The notes under the pieces: model-generated
Databases searched by the model: none
What the model saw: only the letters and a program-made list of their open reading frames with translations
Told to the model about the DNA's origin: nothing
Translations under genes and position numbers: made by a program
In this document: piece by piece, positions 1 through 8,133 of the stretch
Numbering within the stretch: position 1 is the stretch's first letter
Layout: each line of letters starts with the position of its first letter
From: a virus
Strand: one strand, 5' to 3'
Virus record (IMG/VR): IMGVR_UViG_3300028883_000017
Location: 1 to 42,890 of that record
Length of the DNA stretch: 42,890 nucleotides

Positions 1-77
1 GCCGAGCCGCGCCGCTTGGACTGCGGTGCCGGTTCGGCCGAGCCGCGCCGCTTGGACTGCGGTGCCGGTTCGGCCGA
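1..77. repeat. 77-bp terminal redundancy made of a 36-bp tandem repeat (2.14 copies)
   Basis: Bases 1-77 are identical to the last 77 bases of the window. They consist of two complete copies of a 36-bp unit beginning GCCGAGCCGCGCCGCTTGGA, plus its first five bases. The copy at both ends is an assembly overlap of a circular molecule rather than a physical genome end, because a minus-strand gene reads straight through it. Thirty-six bases equal 12 codons, so each unit adds 12 residues without a frameshift. Because the contig was cut exactly at this repeat, the true copy number may be higher than assembled. Confidence 0.95.
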
Positions 78-878
78 CTCGCCCTGCGGCTGCTCCCAGG
101 CCTTGCTGAACCGGCCGCTGCTCTGGGTGGGCACGCTGTCGGCCGACCCGCCGGCCGCCGGCCGCTGGCCGCTCTGGTAGGCCTTCAGGAGGTGTTCGTA
201 CTGCTCGACGAGGTCCGGCCGCAGTTCGCGCATCACCTCGAGCAGGGCGTCGATCGTCGGGTACTGCTGCTTCGCCCAGGCCACCTGGGAGTCCCGGTCT
301 TCGCGGTGGATGTCCCTCATCCAGCGCCGATTCTCGTGCCGGCCGCGCTGGAAGCCCACCTCCTCGTACATCCGCTCGATCATCGAGTCCAGGCTCACGG
401 CGATGTCGTCGAGTTGCTTGGCCTGCACCTCGGGATCCTCGGGCTTGGGCGGCGCGTAGCCGGGCTTCAGCACCTGCTGCAGGCCCCACTGCCCCGTCTC
501 GGGATCCTGCTGCCAGGCGTGCTTCGATCCGCCGGGACCGCCGACCGTCTTCGGCGGCTCGGCGGCTTCCTCCTGCCCCAGCTTGAAGTCGGGCGGCTGG
601 TAGGCGTCCACCAGGCCCTTCTCGATCCAGCCGAGGACCAGTTCGGGCGTCCAGCCCTCTTCCTGCTCGAGGAACTTGGCCAGTTCGCGCTGGCTCATGG
701 GCCGGCCGCCGCGCTTCAGGTTCGTCTGCAGGATGGTGGTGGTCAATTCCTGGGCCCGCTGGAGGCGCTGGGCCTCCTGCTCCTGCTCCGAGCGTTCGCG
801 CTGGCCGAGCAGGTACTTGGCGTAGCGCTGGCCGAGTCCCGAGGCGCCGCGGCTGATCTGCTCCATGATGTCCGACAC
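1..878 (-). CDS. Internal virion / ejection-type protein, N-terminal part of a gene that crosses the contig junction
   Basis: A minus-strand frame starts with GTG at 878-876, 11 bases after the TAA of the upstream gene and behind an AAGGAGGGA ribosome binding site. It runs open to base 1 and continues at 42,813 in circular coordinates, ending with TAG at 42,716-42,714. As assembled the protein has 325 residues. The N-terminal half is helical and charged (ISRGASGLGQRYAKYLLGQ near the start). The C-terminus carries 12-residue repeats SAEPAPQSKRRG encoded by the 36-bp tandem repeat. By position (after the GNAT-fold and 234-residue proteins, before the giant protein) it corresponds to a T7 gp15-like ejection protein slot; this is inferred from gene order, not from similarity. 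Confidence 0.8.
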   Translation of the reverse strand, partial: MSDIMEQISRGASGLGQRYAKYLLGQRERSEQEQEAQRLQRAQELTTTILQTNLKRGGRPMSQRELAKFLEQEEGWTPELVLGWIEKGLVDAYQPPDFKLGQEEAAEPPKTVGGPGGSKHAWQQDPETGQWGLQQVLKPGYAPPKPEDPEVQAKQLDDIAVSLDSMIERMYEEVGFQRGRHENRRWMRDIHREDRDSQVAWAKQQYPTIDALLEVMRELRPDLVEQYEHLLKAYQSGQRPAAGGSADSVPTQSSGRFSKAWEQPQGESAEPAPQSKRRGSAEPAPQSKRRGS

Positions 879-888
879 GCTTCCCTCC

Positions 889-1593
889 TTACTGGGCCAG
901 CGGGACTTTGTCGCCGCCGCTGCCGCGTTCGAGCAGCACGGCGAACAGGTCGGGGCTGATCGAACTGGCCAGACCGCTCTCCCACCAGTTCAGGCCCGCA
1001 TCGGCCCCCAGGCCGGCGCCGACCACGAAGTCGGAGCCCATGCCCAGCAGGCCGCCCCAGGCGGCCCGCTTACGCGCATCGTCGGCCGTCTGCAGAGCCG
1101 CCTCGCGGACGCCGATCCCTGCCGCCCAGGGCGTCTGCGTGCGGATCTGCTGCAGGGCGTTGATGATCGACAGTTTCTGGGCGAGCTGGCGGCCGGCCAT
1201 GTCCTCGGCCTTCTCCATGGCCAGCAGGGGCGCGGTGGCCATGGACTCGCCCCGTTCGCGGTCGAGGACCGCCTCGCGCTCGACATCGAAGGACGAGCCG
1301 CCCAGGCCCAGCTGGCCGGCCCGCTCGCGCCGGGCGGCGTCGCGCTGCTGCCAGTCCTTCGTCGCGCCGCGCTCAAGCAGGCTCTGGTAGCGGCTCTGGT
1401 AGCCCTGGGTCGTCCGCGTCGGGTTGCGGACCTGGGCCAGCATCTGGGTGATGTCGGCGCGGGCGGTGTCGGACAGGCGGTAGTCGCCCTCGCGCCCCCG
1501 CCAGTTGATGCTACGGTTCCCGCCCCGCAGCAGGTCCATGATCCCGCCGGCCGCCTTCAGGCCGGCTCCCGCTGCCAGTGACCATGGGTCCAT
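889..1593 (-). CDS. Internal virion protein (T7 gp14-like position)
   Basis: 234 residues from ATG at 1593, preceded by a GGAGAGGGGG ribosome binding site 7 bases upstream; it ends in TAA. The N-terminus MDPWSLAAGAGLKAAGGIMD is a glycine/alanine-rich amphipathic segment such as small ejection proteins use to insert in membranes. The middle is a helical, charged segment and a second hydrophobic stretch (WGGLLGMGSDFVVGAGLG) follows near residue 180. It overlaps the upstream GNAT-fold gene by 83 bases, an unusually long overlap here. Gene order places it as an internal core protein; no named family was recognised. Confidence 0.8.
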   Translation of the reverse strand: MDPWSLAAGAGLKAAGGIMDLLRGGNRSINWRGREGDYRLSDTARADITQMLAQVRNPTRTTQGYQSRYQSLLERGATKDWQQRDAARRERAGQLGLGGSSFDVEREAVLDRERGESMATAPLLAMEKAEDMAGRQLAQKLSIINALQQIRTQTPWAAGIGVREAALQTADDARKRAAWGGLLGMGSDFVVGAGLGADAGLNWWESGLASSISPDLFAVLLERGSGGDKVPLAQ

Positions 1594-2140
1594 CGGTCAA
1601 CCCCCTCTCCATGAGCAGGGCGAATCGCTTCGCGGTCAGCCCCAGGGTGATCATCGTCCGCGGCCGTCCGTGGATCGTCTCGTAGTCGTAGTGCCGGCCC
1701 TCGAAGTCGAAGCCCAGCTTGCGGTAGAACTTCTCGGTCTGCGGCCGGCGCTGCTCGAAGATCGCGCTCAGGCGCGGCAGCTCGAAGCCGCCCGCAGCGG
1801 CCGGCGCGAAGCAGTGCGACAGCAGCCGGATCAGCAGCGGCCAGCCGTCGCGGCTCCAGGTGCCCCGGAAGCGCTTGAACACGAGCGACCCCAGTTCGGC
1901 CCGGTGGTAGCCGGGCCACGGGCTCTGCACCCAGAACCAGCCGAGCAGATCGTCTTCGCGCCGCAGGGCCAGGTAGATGCGCCCCTCGTGGACGACCCGC
2001 GCCTCGGGCTCGTGCTGCCGCCAGAAGTCGGGCAGGATCTGGGCGCGGTAGGCCGCGTCGTAGTACTCGCTGAACGGCACCTTCTCCCGACGCAGGGTCA
2101 GGCCGGCGGTCGCCGTCGTCTTCAACTCACTCACGCTCAT
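1511..2140 (-). CDS. GNAT-fold acetyltransferase-like virion protein (T7 gp13-like position)
   Basis: 209 residues; the ATG at 2140 overlaps the TGA of the upstream nozzle gene (ATGA). The sequence has GNAT landmarks: a strand/turn YLALRREDDLLGWFWV, a strand ELGSLVF leading into a loop and helix where acetyl-CoA would bind, and the terminal signature FYRKLGFDFEG typical of GNAT proteins. GNAT-like proteins occupy the internal virion protein A slot in several T7-like phages, which fits the order nozzle - this gene - two core proteins - giant protein. Whether it is catalytic cannot be told: the usual R/Q-x-x-G-x-G/A loop is poorly preserved (KRFRGTWSRDG). The last 83 bases are shared with the next gene in another frame. 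Confidence 0.75.
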   Translation of the reverse strand: MSVSELKTTATAGLTLRREKVPFSEYYDAAYRAQILPDFWRQHEPEARVVHEGRIYLALRREDDLLGWFWVQSPWPGYHRAELGSLVFKRFRGTWSRDGWPLLIRLLSHCFAPAAAGGFELPRLSAIFEQRRPQTEKFYRKLGFDFEGRHYDYETIHGRPRTMITLGLTAKRFALLMERGLTDGPMVTGSGSRPEGGRRDHGPAAGREP

Positions 2141-3672
2141 GGCGTGTCCACCCCCCGCAGATCCAGCTGCACGCGCTGGAACCTGCTCACTATGCCGCCG
2201 CCCGCGTAGTCGACACGCAGGCCCAGGCGCCCACCGAGTCCGGTCGGCACCTTGCGGCTGATGGCCGGCGTCCGCTGATGGCCGAAGCTGGGGGCCAGTG
2301 TGCCGGGCAGCGGGCGCCAGTTCTGGTCATCGAAGCGGATGCTGGCCGTCAGGTTTTCGCCCCCCTCGGCCATGAGAAAGTCGGCGAGCAGCACCTGGCC
2401 GCGGACGCCCAGGTCCATGTGGGGCAGCTCGAAGTAACTCTCCCAGAAGTCGCCGTAGCTGTCCAGCACGCCGAAGTCCATGTGCCTGACGTTGCCCTCG
2501 TAGTCGCCGAGCAGGACGATCCACTGGCCGGCCGTGTTCAAGCTCGACGCGTAGCAGCCCTCGAGCAGGTCGCCCACCAGGAAGGCGCCCAGGGTGACGC
2601 CCTGGGGGTCGGCATGCCGGCGCAGCAGGTGGTAGTCGATGACCCCGCTGTTGTGCGGCTCGTTCTGGAGCGGCACGAGGTAGCGGATCCGCTCGTTCTG
2701 GCGGTCGTGGATGGCCACGATCTGGTGCAGTCGGTTCGCGTCCAGTTCGGTGAGGAAGTCGCGGATCCGGTCGGTGGCCACGTTCACGAACACATCGCCG
2801 TAGGCGTCCCAGGCGCTCAGGGGCACGGGCCCCTGAGGGCTGAACCAGTGGACGTCGTTCTCCACGCGCTTGATGGCCAGGGGGCCGACCAGGCCGAAGG
2901 GGATCACCCGCATGCCGCTGGCCGTGCCGGCCACCGGATCCACGTCCGCGTAGACGACCGTCTTCGTCTGCTTGTGGCACAGCAGCAGCTGCTGGAAGTC
3001 GCTCACCCCGATCACCGGCTCGCCGTCGCCCTCAAGGACGCGCAGGCGGAAGGCCGTGCTGGACGTCTCGGTCCAGTCCCAGTCGAGGAAGTCGCGGTTG
3101 CCGCACAGGTGGACGTCGCTCGGCCGCTGGGAGCAGCCCCAGGCGGCGAGGCGCTCGGTCTTGTCGGCGCCGATCAGCGTGACGCCCGTCGGCCAGTTGC
3201 CCGGCTCCCAGGACAGGGGCAGATCGATGCCGTCCAAGTCGCTGATCAGATCGAGGTCGGTGCCGGCGGCGCCGCCGCCGTAGACCAGGGGCTCGTTGTC
3301 GGGGCCGAACATGAAGAGGCGGTTCATGTAGACGGCGGCCGTCCAGGCCCCCTCGTCGATCTCCGTGACCGCGCCGATGGCCCAGGGCCGGCCCGTGGCC
3401 GCGATGCGGTAGACCGTGGTGCCGGCGATCGCGATGTGGGCCACCGAGCCGTCCTGGCGCTCGAAGCGCCACAGGCCCACGATGGGGCCGGCCAGGGCGT
3501 CGGTCGTCCAGTTCTCGACGGTCGCCCGCCGCGGGATCTGGAGCGTGCCGTCGGTCAGGATCTCGATGTTGCGGGCTGCGGGCAGGAAGGGCGTCGGGAC
3601 GATCTTGCCCGGCGCCCCCTCGAGCAGCCCGCCCGTGCAGTCGAGGAACGGCCTGCTCGCCCGGCCGCTCAT
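2137..3672 (-). CDS. Tail nozzle / tail tubular protein B-like beta-propeller protein
   Basis: 511 residues. I place the start at ATG 3672, which overlaps the TGA of the adaptor gene (ATGA); the frame is open further upstream but that part lies inside the adaptor gene. The protein is beta-rich with repeated blade-like units (HIAIAGTTVYRI, NRLFMFGPDNEPLVYGG, VYADVDPVAGTASG), the pattern of phage nozzle and tail-stabilisation proteins. The segment with PSDVHLCGNRDFLDWDW resembles a loop often seen in these propellers. It directly follows the adaptor gene, as gp11/gp12 do in T7. The role, closing the tail tube below the adaptor, is inferred from fold and order. Confidence 0.75.
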   Translation of the reverse strand: MSGRASRPFLDCTGGLLEGAPGKIVPTPFLPAARNIEILTDGTLQIPRRATVENWTTDALAGPIVGLWRFERQDGSVAHIAIAGTTVYRIAATGRPWAIGAVTEIDEGAWTAAVYMNRLFMFGPDNEPLVYGGGAAGTDLDLISDLDGIDLPLSWEPGNWPTGVTLIGADKTERLAAWGCSQRPSDVHLCGNRDFLDWDWTETSSTAFRLRVLEGDGEPVIGVSDFQQLLLCHKQTKTVVYADVDPVAGTASGMRVIPFGLVGPLAIKRVENDVHWFSPQGPVPLSAWDAYGDVFVNVATDRIRDFLTELDANRLHQIVAIHDRQNERIRYLVPLQNEPHNSGVIDYHLLRRHADPQGVTLGAFLVGDLLEGCYASSLNTAGQWIVLLGDYEGNVRHMDFGVLDSYGDFWESYFELPHMDLGVRGQVLLADFLMAEGGENLTASIRFDDQNWRPLPGTLAPSFGHQRTPAISRKVPTGLGGRLGLRVDYAGGGIVSRFQRVQLDLRGVDTP

Positions 3673-4628
3673 CGCTTCAGCGCCCAGCTGGCGTCGCCGC
3701 CCACGGGCGGCTTGTCGGTCTGCGGGCCGCGGTCCCGCGGGTTCTGGTGGATCGGCCGGCGCCGGGCGATGCGGATCATCTCGAGCTTCTCGTAGGTGTA
3801 CTGCTTCGTCGCCACCTCGGTGGCCGGATAGCCGCAGTAGCCGCCGGCCATCTGCCAGACGGCGTAGGCGACCATCGCCGGGTAGAAGGGGTTGGGCAGC
3901 AGGGGCACTTCGGCCCCGTACTGCATGAGCGTCAGTGCGGCCTGGTAGCGAAGCAACAGGCGGCCGGGGTAGTAGCTGCGATCGCCGTTCCATGCGTAGT
4001 CGGCGTCGACCAGCGCGGGGTCGGTGTCGTGGGGATTCCAGGCGCCGACCGCCCGCTCCCAGTGATCCGCGTCCAGGTCCGGTATGACGGCGGTATCGGC
4101 CACCGGAAGGATGCAGATGTACCAGCCGCCGCCGTGCCAGCAGCACTTGTCCAGCAGGTAGACGGAACTCGGCGGCCGGGCCAGCTGGATCTTCCGCTCG
4201 AAGAGGCTGTACTCGGTCGGCGTGCCGAAGTTGGCGACGTCGGTCAGCAGGCCGACGGCATCGTCGACCGCGTCGATCGTCCTGAAGTCGAGCGGCGAGA
4301 GCGAGCAGACCGGGTCACTGACCATGTCGAGGAAGTCGCCGGGCAGATCGTAGCCGCGCACCCCGTCATCCAGATGCCAGTAGGCCTCGCTGTGGCCGAA
4401 GCTCTGGCCGGCCAGGTCGTAGAGGATCTGCTGGCCAGCGTTCAGCTGGTTCACGGCCTCGACGACGTAGTCGGGATCGGTCCCCTCGTCGCTGTCGGCG
4501 TAGATGGTCGGCACATCGTTGGGGCCACTGGGCAGGCGCAGTTCGGTCAGCACCTGGCGCACGAGCTGGAGCAGGGTGCGGGTGCGGCCGCCGCCGCCCG
4601 AGCGGATGATCGTGGTCGCATGCGGCAT
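3669..4628 (-). CDS. Head-tail adaptor protein (tail tubular protein A / gp11-like)
   Basis: 319 residues from ATG 4628 with a TAGGAGG site five bases upstream. The N-terminal part (TLLQLVRQVLTELRLPSG, then YVVEAVNQLNAGQQILYD) is a helical bundle like that of phage adaptors that bind the portal ring. The YDLPGDFLDMVSD segment matches the familiar adaptor pattern of a strand with a proline (yxLPxDfl). A long insertion with three cysteines (CCWHGGGWYIC) follows, and then a second helical part with YAVWQMAGG. The gene lies immediately upstream of the nozzle gene with overlapping stop and start. Assignment is by pattern and position. Confidence 0.7.
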   Translation of the reverse strand: MPHATTIIRSGGGGRTRTLLQLVRQVLTELRLPSGPNDVPTIYADSDEGTDPDYVVEAVNQLNAGQQILYDLAGQSFGHSEAYWHLDDGVRGYDLPGDFLDMVSDPVCSLSPLDFRTIDAVDDAVGLLTDVANFGTPTEYSLFERKIQLARPPSSVYLLDKCCWHGGGWYICILPVADTAVIPDLDADHWERAVGAWNPHDTDPALVDADYAWNGDRSYYPGRLLLRYQAALTLMQYGAEVPLLPNPFYPAMVAYAVWQMAGGYCGYPATEVATKQYTYEKLEMIRIARRRPIHQNPRDRGPQTDKPPVGGDASWALKR

Positions 4629-4637
4629 GGCCGCCTC

Positions 4638-6155
4638 CTACCTCTGCTTGCAGTCGCAGCGCCAGTTCGTGCCGTCGAACACGCATTCCATGCAGTCGCC
4701 GGCGGCGGGGTTCCAGTTGTTGCCCGTGCCGGCGGGGTTGTTCACGTCGCGGTCAAACAATGGCATCATGGGCACGGCGAATCCGATCGTCGTGTTGGCG
4801 TCCCCGAACTCGATCCAGATCCGCTGGCCCTCGTAGCCGTCGTCGAAGTCGACGATCGTGGTCGCGCCGCCGTTGTTGGTCTTGAAGAACAGGCCGTCGC
4901 GCACCGAGGGCGTGGCGTCGAGATTGGTGAAGGTGCGGAACATGCTGGACGTGAACTGCGAGCCGCCGAGCAGCTGCACGTCGCCGCCGGCCGCGTCGAT
5001 GTGTTCCCGCTTCAGGTTGTCGCCGATCGACACGACGGGCGGCAGCACCTCGGGGTGGGCGAAGTTCAGAACGCGGATGGCCGGATAGGGGGTGACCGCC
5101 AGGTTCGAGAAGCGATTGCAGATCGACACGATGCCGGAGTAAGGGCCATCCAGCACGATGTGGCCCTCCGTGGCCAGGCCGGGGGCGGGCCGTAGCGGGT
5201 AGTCGAGCAGGCAGCCTTCGGCGAGGATCCCGCTGCCATCATCGACCAGGATGTCGGCCTCGATGCAGTCCGAGATGCTGACCTCGCGGAAGCTGTGGCG
5301 GTTGATGTAGGCGATCCCCATGGCGGCGCCCAGCAGCCGGATGCCGTAGCGGAAGTGATGGACCTTCACCCTGCGGAAGGTGACGTTGTAGGCCGGAAGC
5401 GTGGTGCTGTCGACGAGGATCCCCGTGCCGGTGACGGAAGGGCTGTTGATGCCGATGACCGTGAGATTCTCGAACAGGACGTTCTCCGCGCCCGCCGTCA
5501 TGCGGACCCCCCCCACGCCCCCGCCGTTGCTCCCATCGGACACGTCGATCGTGAATCCTTGCAGGCGGGTGCCGTGAGCGCGGACATCGATGTCGATCAG
5601 GGTGGCACTGGCCAGATTCTCAGCCACCAGGCGGGTGCCGATGTAGTCGACCCCGGCTTCTTCGCGCACCGACCCCGCCCCGACGATGGAGATGTTCTCG
5701 TCGTAGATCTCCAGGCGGGTGCCGTCGATGTTGATCTGGCCTGGCGGCAGGCGCACGATGGCGCCCTGGCCCTCCGCCTGGGCGGCATCGAGGCACGCCT
5801 GGAGCGCTGCCGACTGATCGCCGGCCCCCGCGCCCGTGACCACGCCGTAGTTCGTGGCGTCGAACTCGTGGGGCACGCCGTCCTTCAGTTCGATGTCCTC
5901 GTCGTACTTGACGATGCCGCCGTAGGCGATCCTGAGATCGTAGCGGCCGTCGGCCGCGAAGCACTCCCAGCAGCCGTCGGCGTCTGCGGTGACGGGGTTG
6001 GTCTGCGGGGTCACTGCGAAGCGGTCCTGCCACAGTGTGGCCTGGGCCGCGACGCCGGCTGCGTAGCCGCCGAGGTTGCGGTCGTAGACGGTGATGAACG
6101 CGCCGCCGATGGCCACGCCATCGTTGTCCTGCACCACTCCGCTGAGTCTGTCCAT
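4638..6155 (-). CDS. Tailspike with right-handed beta-helix
   Basis: 505 residues from ATG 6155, five bases after AAGGAGG; a GTG directly before it is too close to that site. Residues 1-105 form a beta-rich virion-attachment domain starting like a carboxypeptidase-regulatory fold (SGVVQDNDGVAIGGAFITVY). From about residue 105 (FDATNYGVVTG) the pectate-lyase-like pattern begins: AALQACLDAAQ, GAIVRLPPGQI, then many short strands with N/G turns (ENVLFENLTVIGINS, NVTFRRVKVHHFRYGIRLLG) up to about 330. The last 20 residues hold three cysteines (CMEC...CDC). Such proteins bind and usually cleave host surface polysaccharide. No catalytic residues can be assigned. Confidence 0.85.
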   Translation of the reverse strand: MDRLSGVVQDNDGVAIGGAFITVYDRNLGGYAAGVAAQATLWQDRFAVTPQTNPVTADADGCWECFAADGRYDLRIAYGGIVKYDEDIELKDGVPHEFDATNYGVVTGAGAGDQSAALQACLDAAQAEGQGAIVRLPPGQINIDGTRLEIYDENISIVGAGSVREEAGVDYIGTRLVAENLASATLIDIDVRAHGTRLQGFTIDVSDGSNGGGVGGVRMTAGAENVLFENLTVIGINSPSVTGTGILVDSTTLPAYNVTFRRVKVHHFRYGIRLLGAAMGIAYINRHSFREVSISDCIEADILVDDGSGILAEGCLLDYPLRPAPGLATEGHIVLDGPYSGIVSICNRFSNLAVTPYPAIRVLNFAHPEVLPPVVSIGDNLKREHIDAAGGDVQLLGGSQFTSSMFRTFTNLDATPSVRDGLFFKTNNGGATTIVDFDDGYEGQRIWIEFGDANTTIGFAVPMMPLFDRDVNNPAGTGNNWNPAAGDCMECVFDGTNWRCDCKQR

Positions 6156-6165
6156 CACCGCCTCC

Positions 6166-7461
6166 TTAGGCGAAGGTGTGGGCGCCGCAGTCGCCGGCCA
6201 GCAGCGAGCGGTCGTAGAGTTTCATGTGGCGCGTGCCGGCCGTGTAGATCTCCAGGCCGATCTGGTAGCCGCCGGGGTTGCGGATTCTGAGGCTCTGGTT
6301 ATTGACCATGTTGATATTGTTATGCGTATGGACGCCAACATCCACGAGTCCCGACCTCATCATCGCCACCAGCTGGGCTGACGAGATCTTGCCCACGCCA
6401 TCGAGAACGCTCGTGATCAGGGCCATCGAGAACTTGACGCCGCCGGCCAGCACGCACTGCGGCCAGTAGATGCTGTAGTTTTCCGCGTCGCCGTCGTCGG
6501 TGGAGAACGTGATGGCGGCGCGGCGGCCATTCCAGGGCCGGCCGTTGAAGTAGGGGCCGTCGGCCTCGAAGCCCTGCTTGGGCACCCAGAAGCGGGCGTC
6601 GTGACTCGGGTGGTGGTAGCGGCGGAAGTGTTCGAGGCCCTCGGTCAGCGTGCAGATCCACAGGTCGTCGTCGGCATGCTCGAGCCAGGCCTGGAGCATG
6701 GCCGCGAAGTGGGCGGCGTCGATGGCGTTGTGGGTGTAGATCTGGACCCACGAGTGGTCGGCGATCCACCGCGGCAGGCGATCGGCGCCCTCGAGCAGCG
6801 CGAGTTGGGCCGCCTTGTTCGCCGCCGCCGCCTGGACGTCGGCCGCCGTGTACGAGTACGTCGGATTGCCGCTATTGCCACGCAGCGGCAACTCGAAGGG
6901 GGTGCCGAGATCCCAGCCCTTGCGCCAGTTCTCGTTGTGGTAGTGGCCGAAGACGTCCGAGCAGTGGCCCTCGGGCACATCGGTGCCCGGCGAGCCGTCG
7001 CGGGCGCCCAGGTAGCCGCGGCGCATCAGGTAGAGGATCGTGTCTAGGTCGTGGATGTGGTTGGGGAAGGCGACCCAGCGCGGCAGGGGCCCCTGGAGGC
7101 CCGTGATCACCGCCTCGGCCGCGTCGAGATCGGCATCCAGACCGGCCGGCCAGTCGATGCCCGAGGCCGCGGCCAACACGATTCCATCCTGGCCGATCGC
7201 CGAGACGCCGCGCTCCTCCAGTTCGTCAGCCTCGTAGACCAGGTGCGTGTTGGTCACGGCCGTGTCCACGCGGTAGTTCTGCCTGGGGCTGATGGACTCG
7301 ACGACCAGCTGCTTCACCCGCGCATCAGCATGCGCCGTGAACTTCGCCTGGATGTCACGCAGGTACTTGATGTCGCCGCCCACCTCATCCAGATCCCAGT
7401 CCGCACCCGCGATCGCTGTCCAGGGGCCGTAGCCGAACTCCATGTCCTCGTTGCCCGCCAT
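6166..7461 (-). CDS. Tail protein with circularly permuted NodB-like polysaccharide deacetylase domain
   Basis: 431 residues, ATG 7461 behind AGGAGAAGGGC; TAA stop. Residues 317-325 read ITFSTDDGD, close to NodB motif 1 (TFDDG). They are followed by a strand like the GxxATFF segment (GGVKFSMALIT, 340-350) and by LVDVGVHTHNN (372-382), like motif 2. The elements that normally follow these lie earlier in the chain instead: AFPNHIHD (131-138), RRGYLGARDG (147-156), IYTHNAID (241-248) and DLWICTLTE (266-274). This order suggests a circular permutation. Motif 2 is H-T-H rather than H-S/T-x-x-H, so metal binding may be altered. It sits directly upstream of the tailspike, so deacetylation of host exopolysaccharide during adsorption is a reasonable inference. 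Confidence 0.6.
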   Translation of the reverse strand: MAGNEDMEFGYGPWTAIAGADWDLDEVGGDIKYLRDIQAKFTAHADARVKQLVVESISPRQNYRVDTAVTNTHLVYEADELEERGVSAIGQDGIVLAAASGIDWPAGLDADLDAAEAVITGLQGPLPRWVAFPNHIHDLDTILYLMRRGYLGARDGSPGTDVPEGHCSDVFGHYHNENWRKGWDLGTPFELPLRGNSGNPTYSYTAADVQAAAANKAAQLALLEGADRLPRWIADHSWVQIYTHNAIDAAHFAAMLQAWLEHADDDLWICTLTEGLEHFRRYHHPSHDARFWVPKQGFEADGPYFNGRPWNGRRAAITFSTDDGDAENYSIYWPQCVLAGGVKFSMALITSVLDGVGKISSAQLVAMMRSGLVDVGVHTHNNINMVNNQSLRIRNPGGYQIGLEIYTAGTRHMKLYDRSLLAGDCGAHTFA

Positions 7462-7470
7462 GCCCTTCTC

Positions 7471-8130
7471 CTAGTAGGTCATGATCCGCTGGCCGTGCTG
7501 GTAGACTTCGGGCGGCCGGTGGGCCATGGCGATCAGGCCCATCGCGGCGATCGCATGGGGGATCCGTGCCCGGCCGCCAGCCCCGTTGCGATGGTAGAGC
7601 CGCACCTTGCGGATGTAGTAGAAGCGGTTGATGTTGCCGCGTATCCGCCAGACGGCGACAGCGTAGGTGTCGCCCGCGATCGTGAAGTCGAGGACGTAAT
7701 CTTTCCAGTAGCCCGCCCAGCCGCCGGCCCCGCCGTCGATCAGCACCGACCCGCCCGACTTGAGCGCATATATTTTCGGCTCGACGTTCTCGGCGATGAC
7801 GCTGTAGACCTCGCACACGAGGCGGAAGTCCTGCGGCAGTTTGAACTGGTTGAGCTTCCCGGCGCCGTACTGACCCATGTGGTAGCCGATGTACTCGCCG
7901 GCCGCGCCCGCCGTGCGGGCGATGCTGACCGCGTTGCCGTCGCCCGTCGGCGAGGCCAGGACGGTCATGGTGCCGTTGGCCCCGCCCTGGCGGTCCATGC
8001 GGAATGCCCCCGGCGAGGTGTCTCGATCGGACATCCCAGGGAAGTCCGGCGAGCCCTGGCCGTCGCCCCCCTGCATGTACAGGCGGCGGGTGAGTGCCAG
8101 GGCCCGCCGATGGTAGCATCGGCGGTCCAT
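7471..8130 (-). CDS. Beta-rich virion protein of unknown function
   Basis: 219 residues from ATG 8130 (GGAGGGGTAGGCC upstream); TAG stop nine bases before the next start. No family recognised. The N-terminus is arginine-rich (MDRRCYHRRALALTRRLYMQ). The middle looks like a concanavalin-type beta sandwich (GSVLIDGGAGGWAGYWKDY, YAVAVWRIRGNINRFYYIR), a fold common in phage adhesins. The position between the head proteins and the deacetylase/tailspike pair suggests a tail or adhesin subunit. A frame-shifted version of this region is open on the same strand but looks like a shadow, since it lacks a ribosome binding site. Confidence 0.75.
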   Translation of the reverse strand: MDRRCYHRRALALTRRLYMQGGDGQGSPDFPGMSDRDTSPGAFRMDRQGGANGTMTVLASPTGDGNAVSIARTAGAAGEYIGYHMGQYGAGKLNQFKLPQDFRLVCEVYSVIAENVEPKIYALKSGGSVLIDGGAGGWAGYWKDYVLDFTIAGDTYAVAVWRIRGNINRFYYIRKVRLYHRNGAGGRARIPHAIAAMGLIAMAHRPPEVYQHGQRIMTY

Positions 8131-8133
8131 GGC

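Noticed and set aside
1-77. Genuine short direct terminal repeats of a linear genome
   Set aside because: A coding frame with correct start, stop and coupling crosses the junction, so the redundancy is best explained by circular assembly at a tandem repeat.
3673-4146. Upstream extension of the nozzle gene
   Set aside because: The frame is open but lies entirely within the adaptor gene, is arginine/proline-rich, and the ATGA overlap at 3672 is a standard coupled start.
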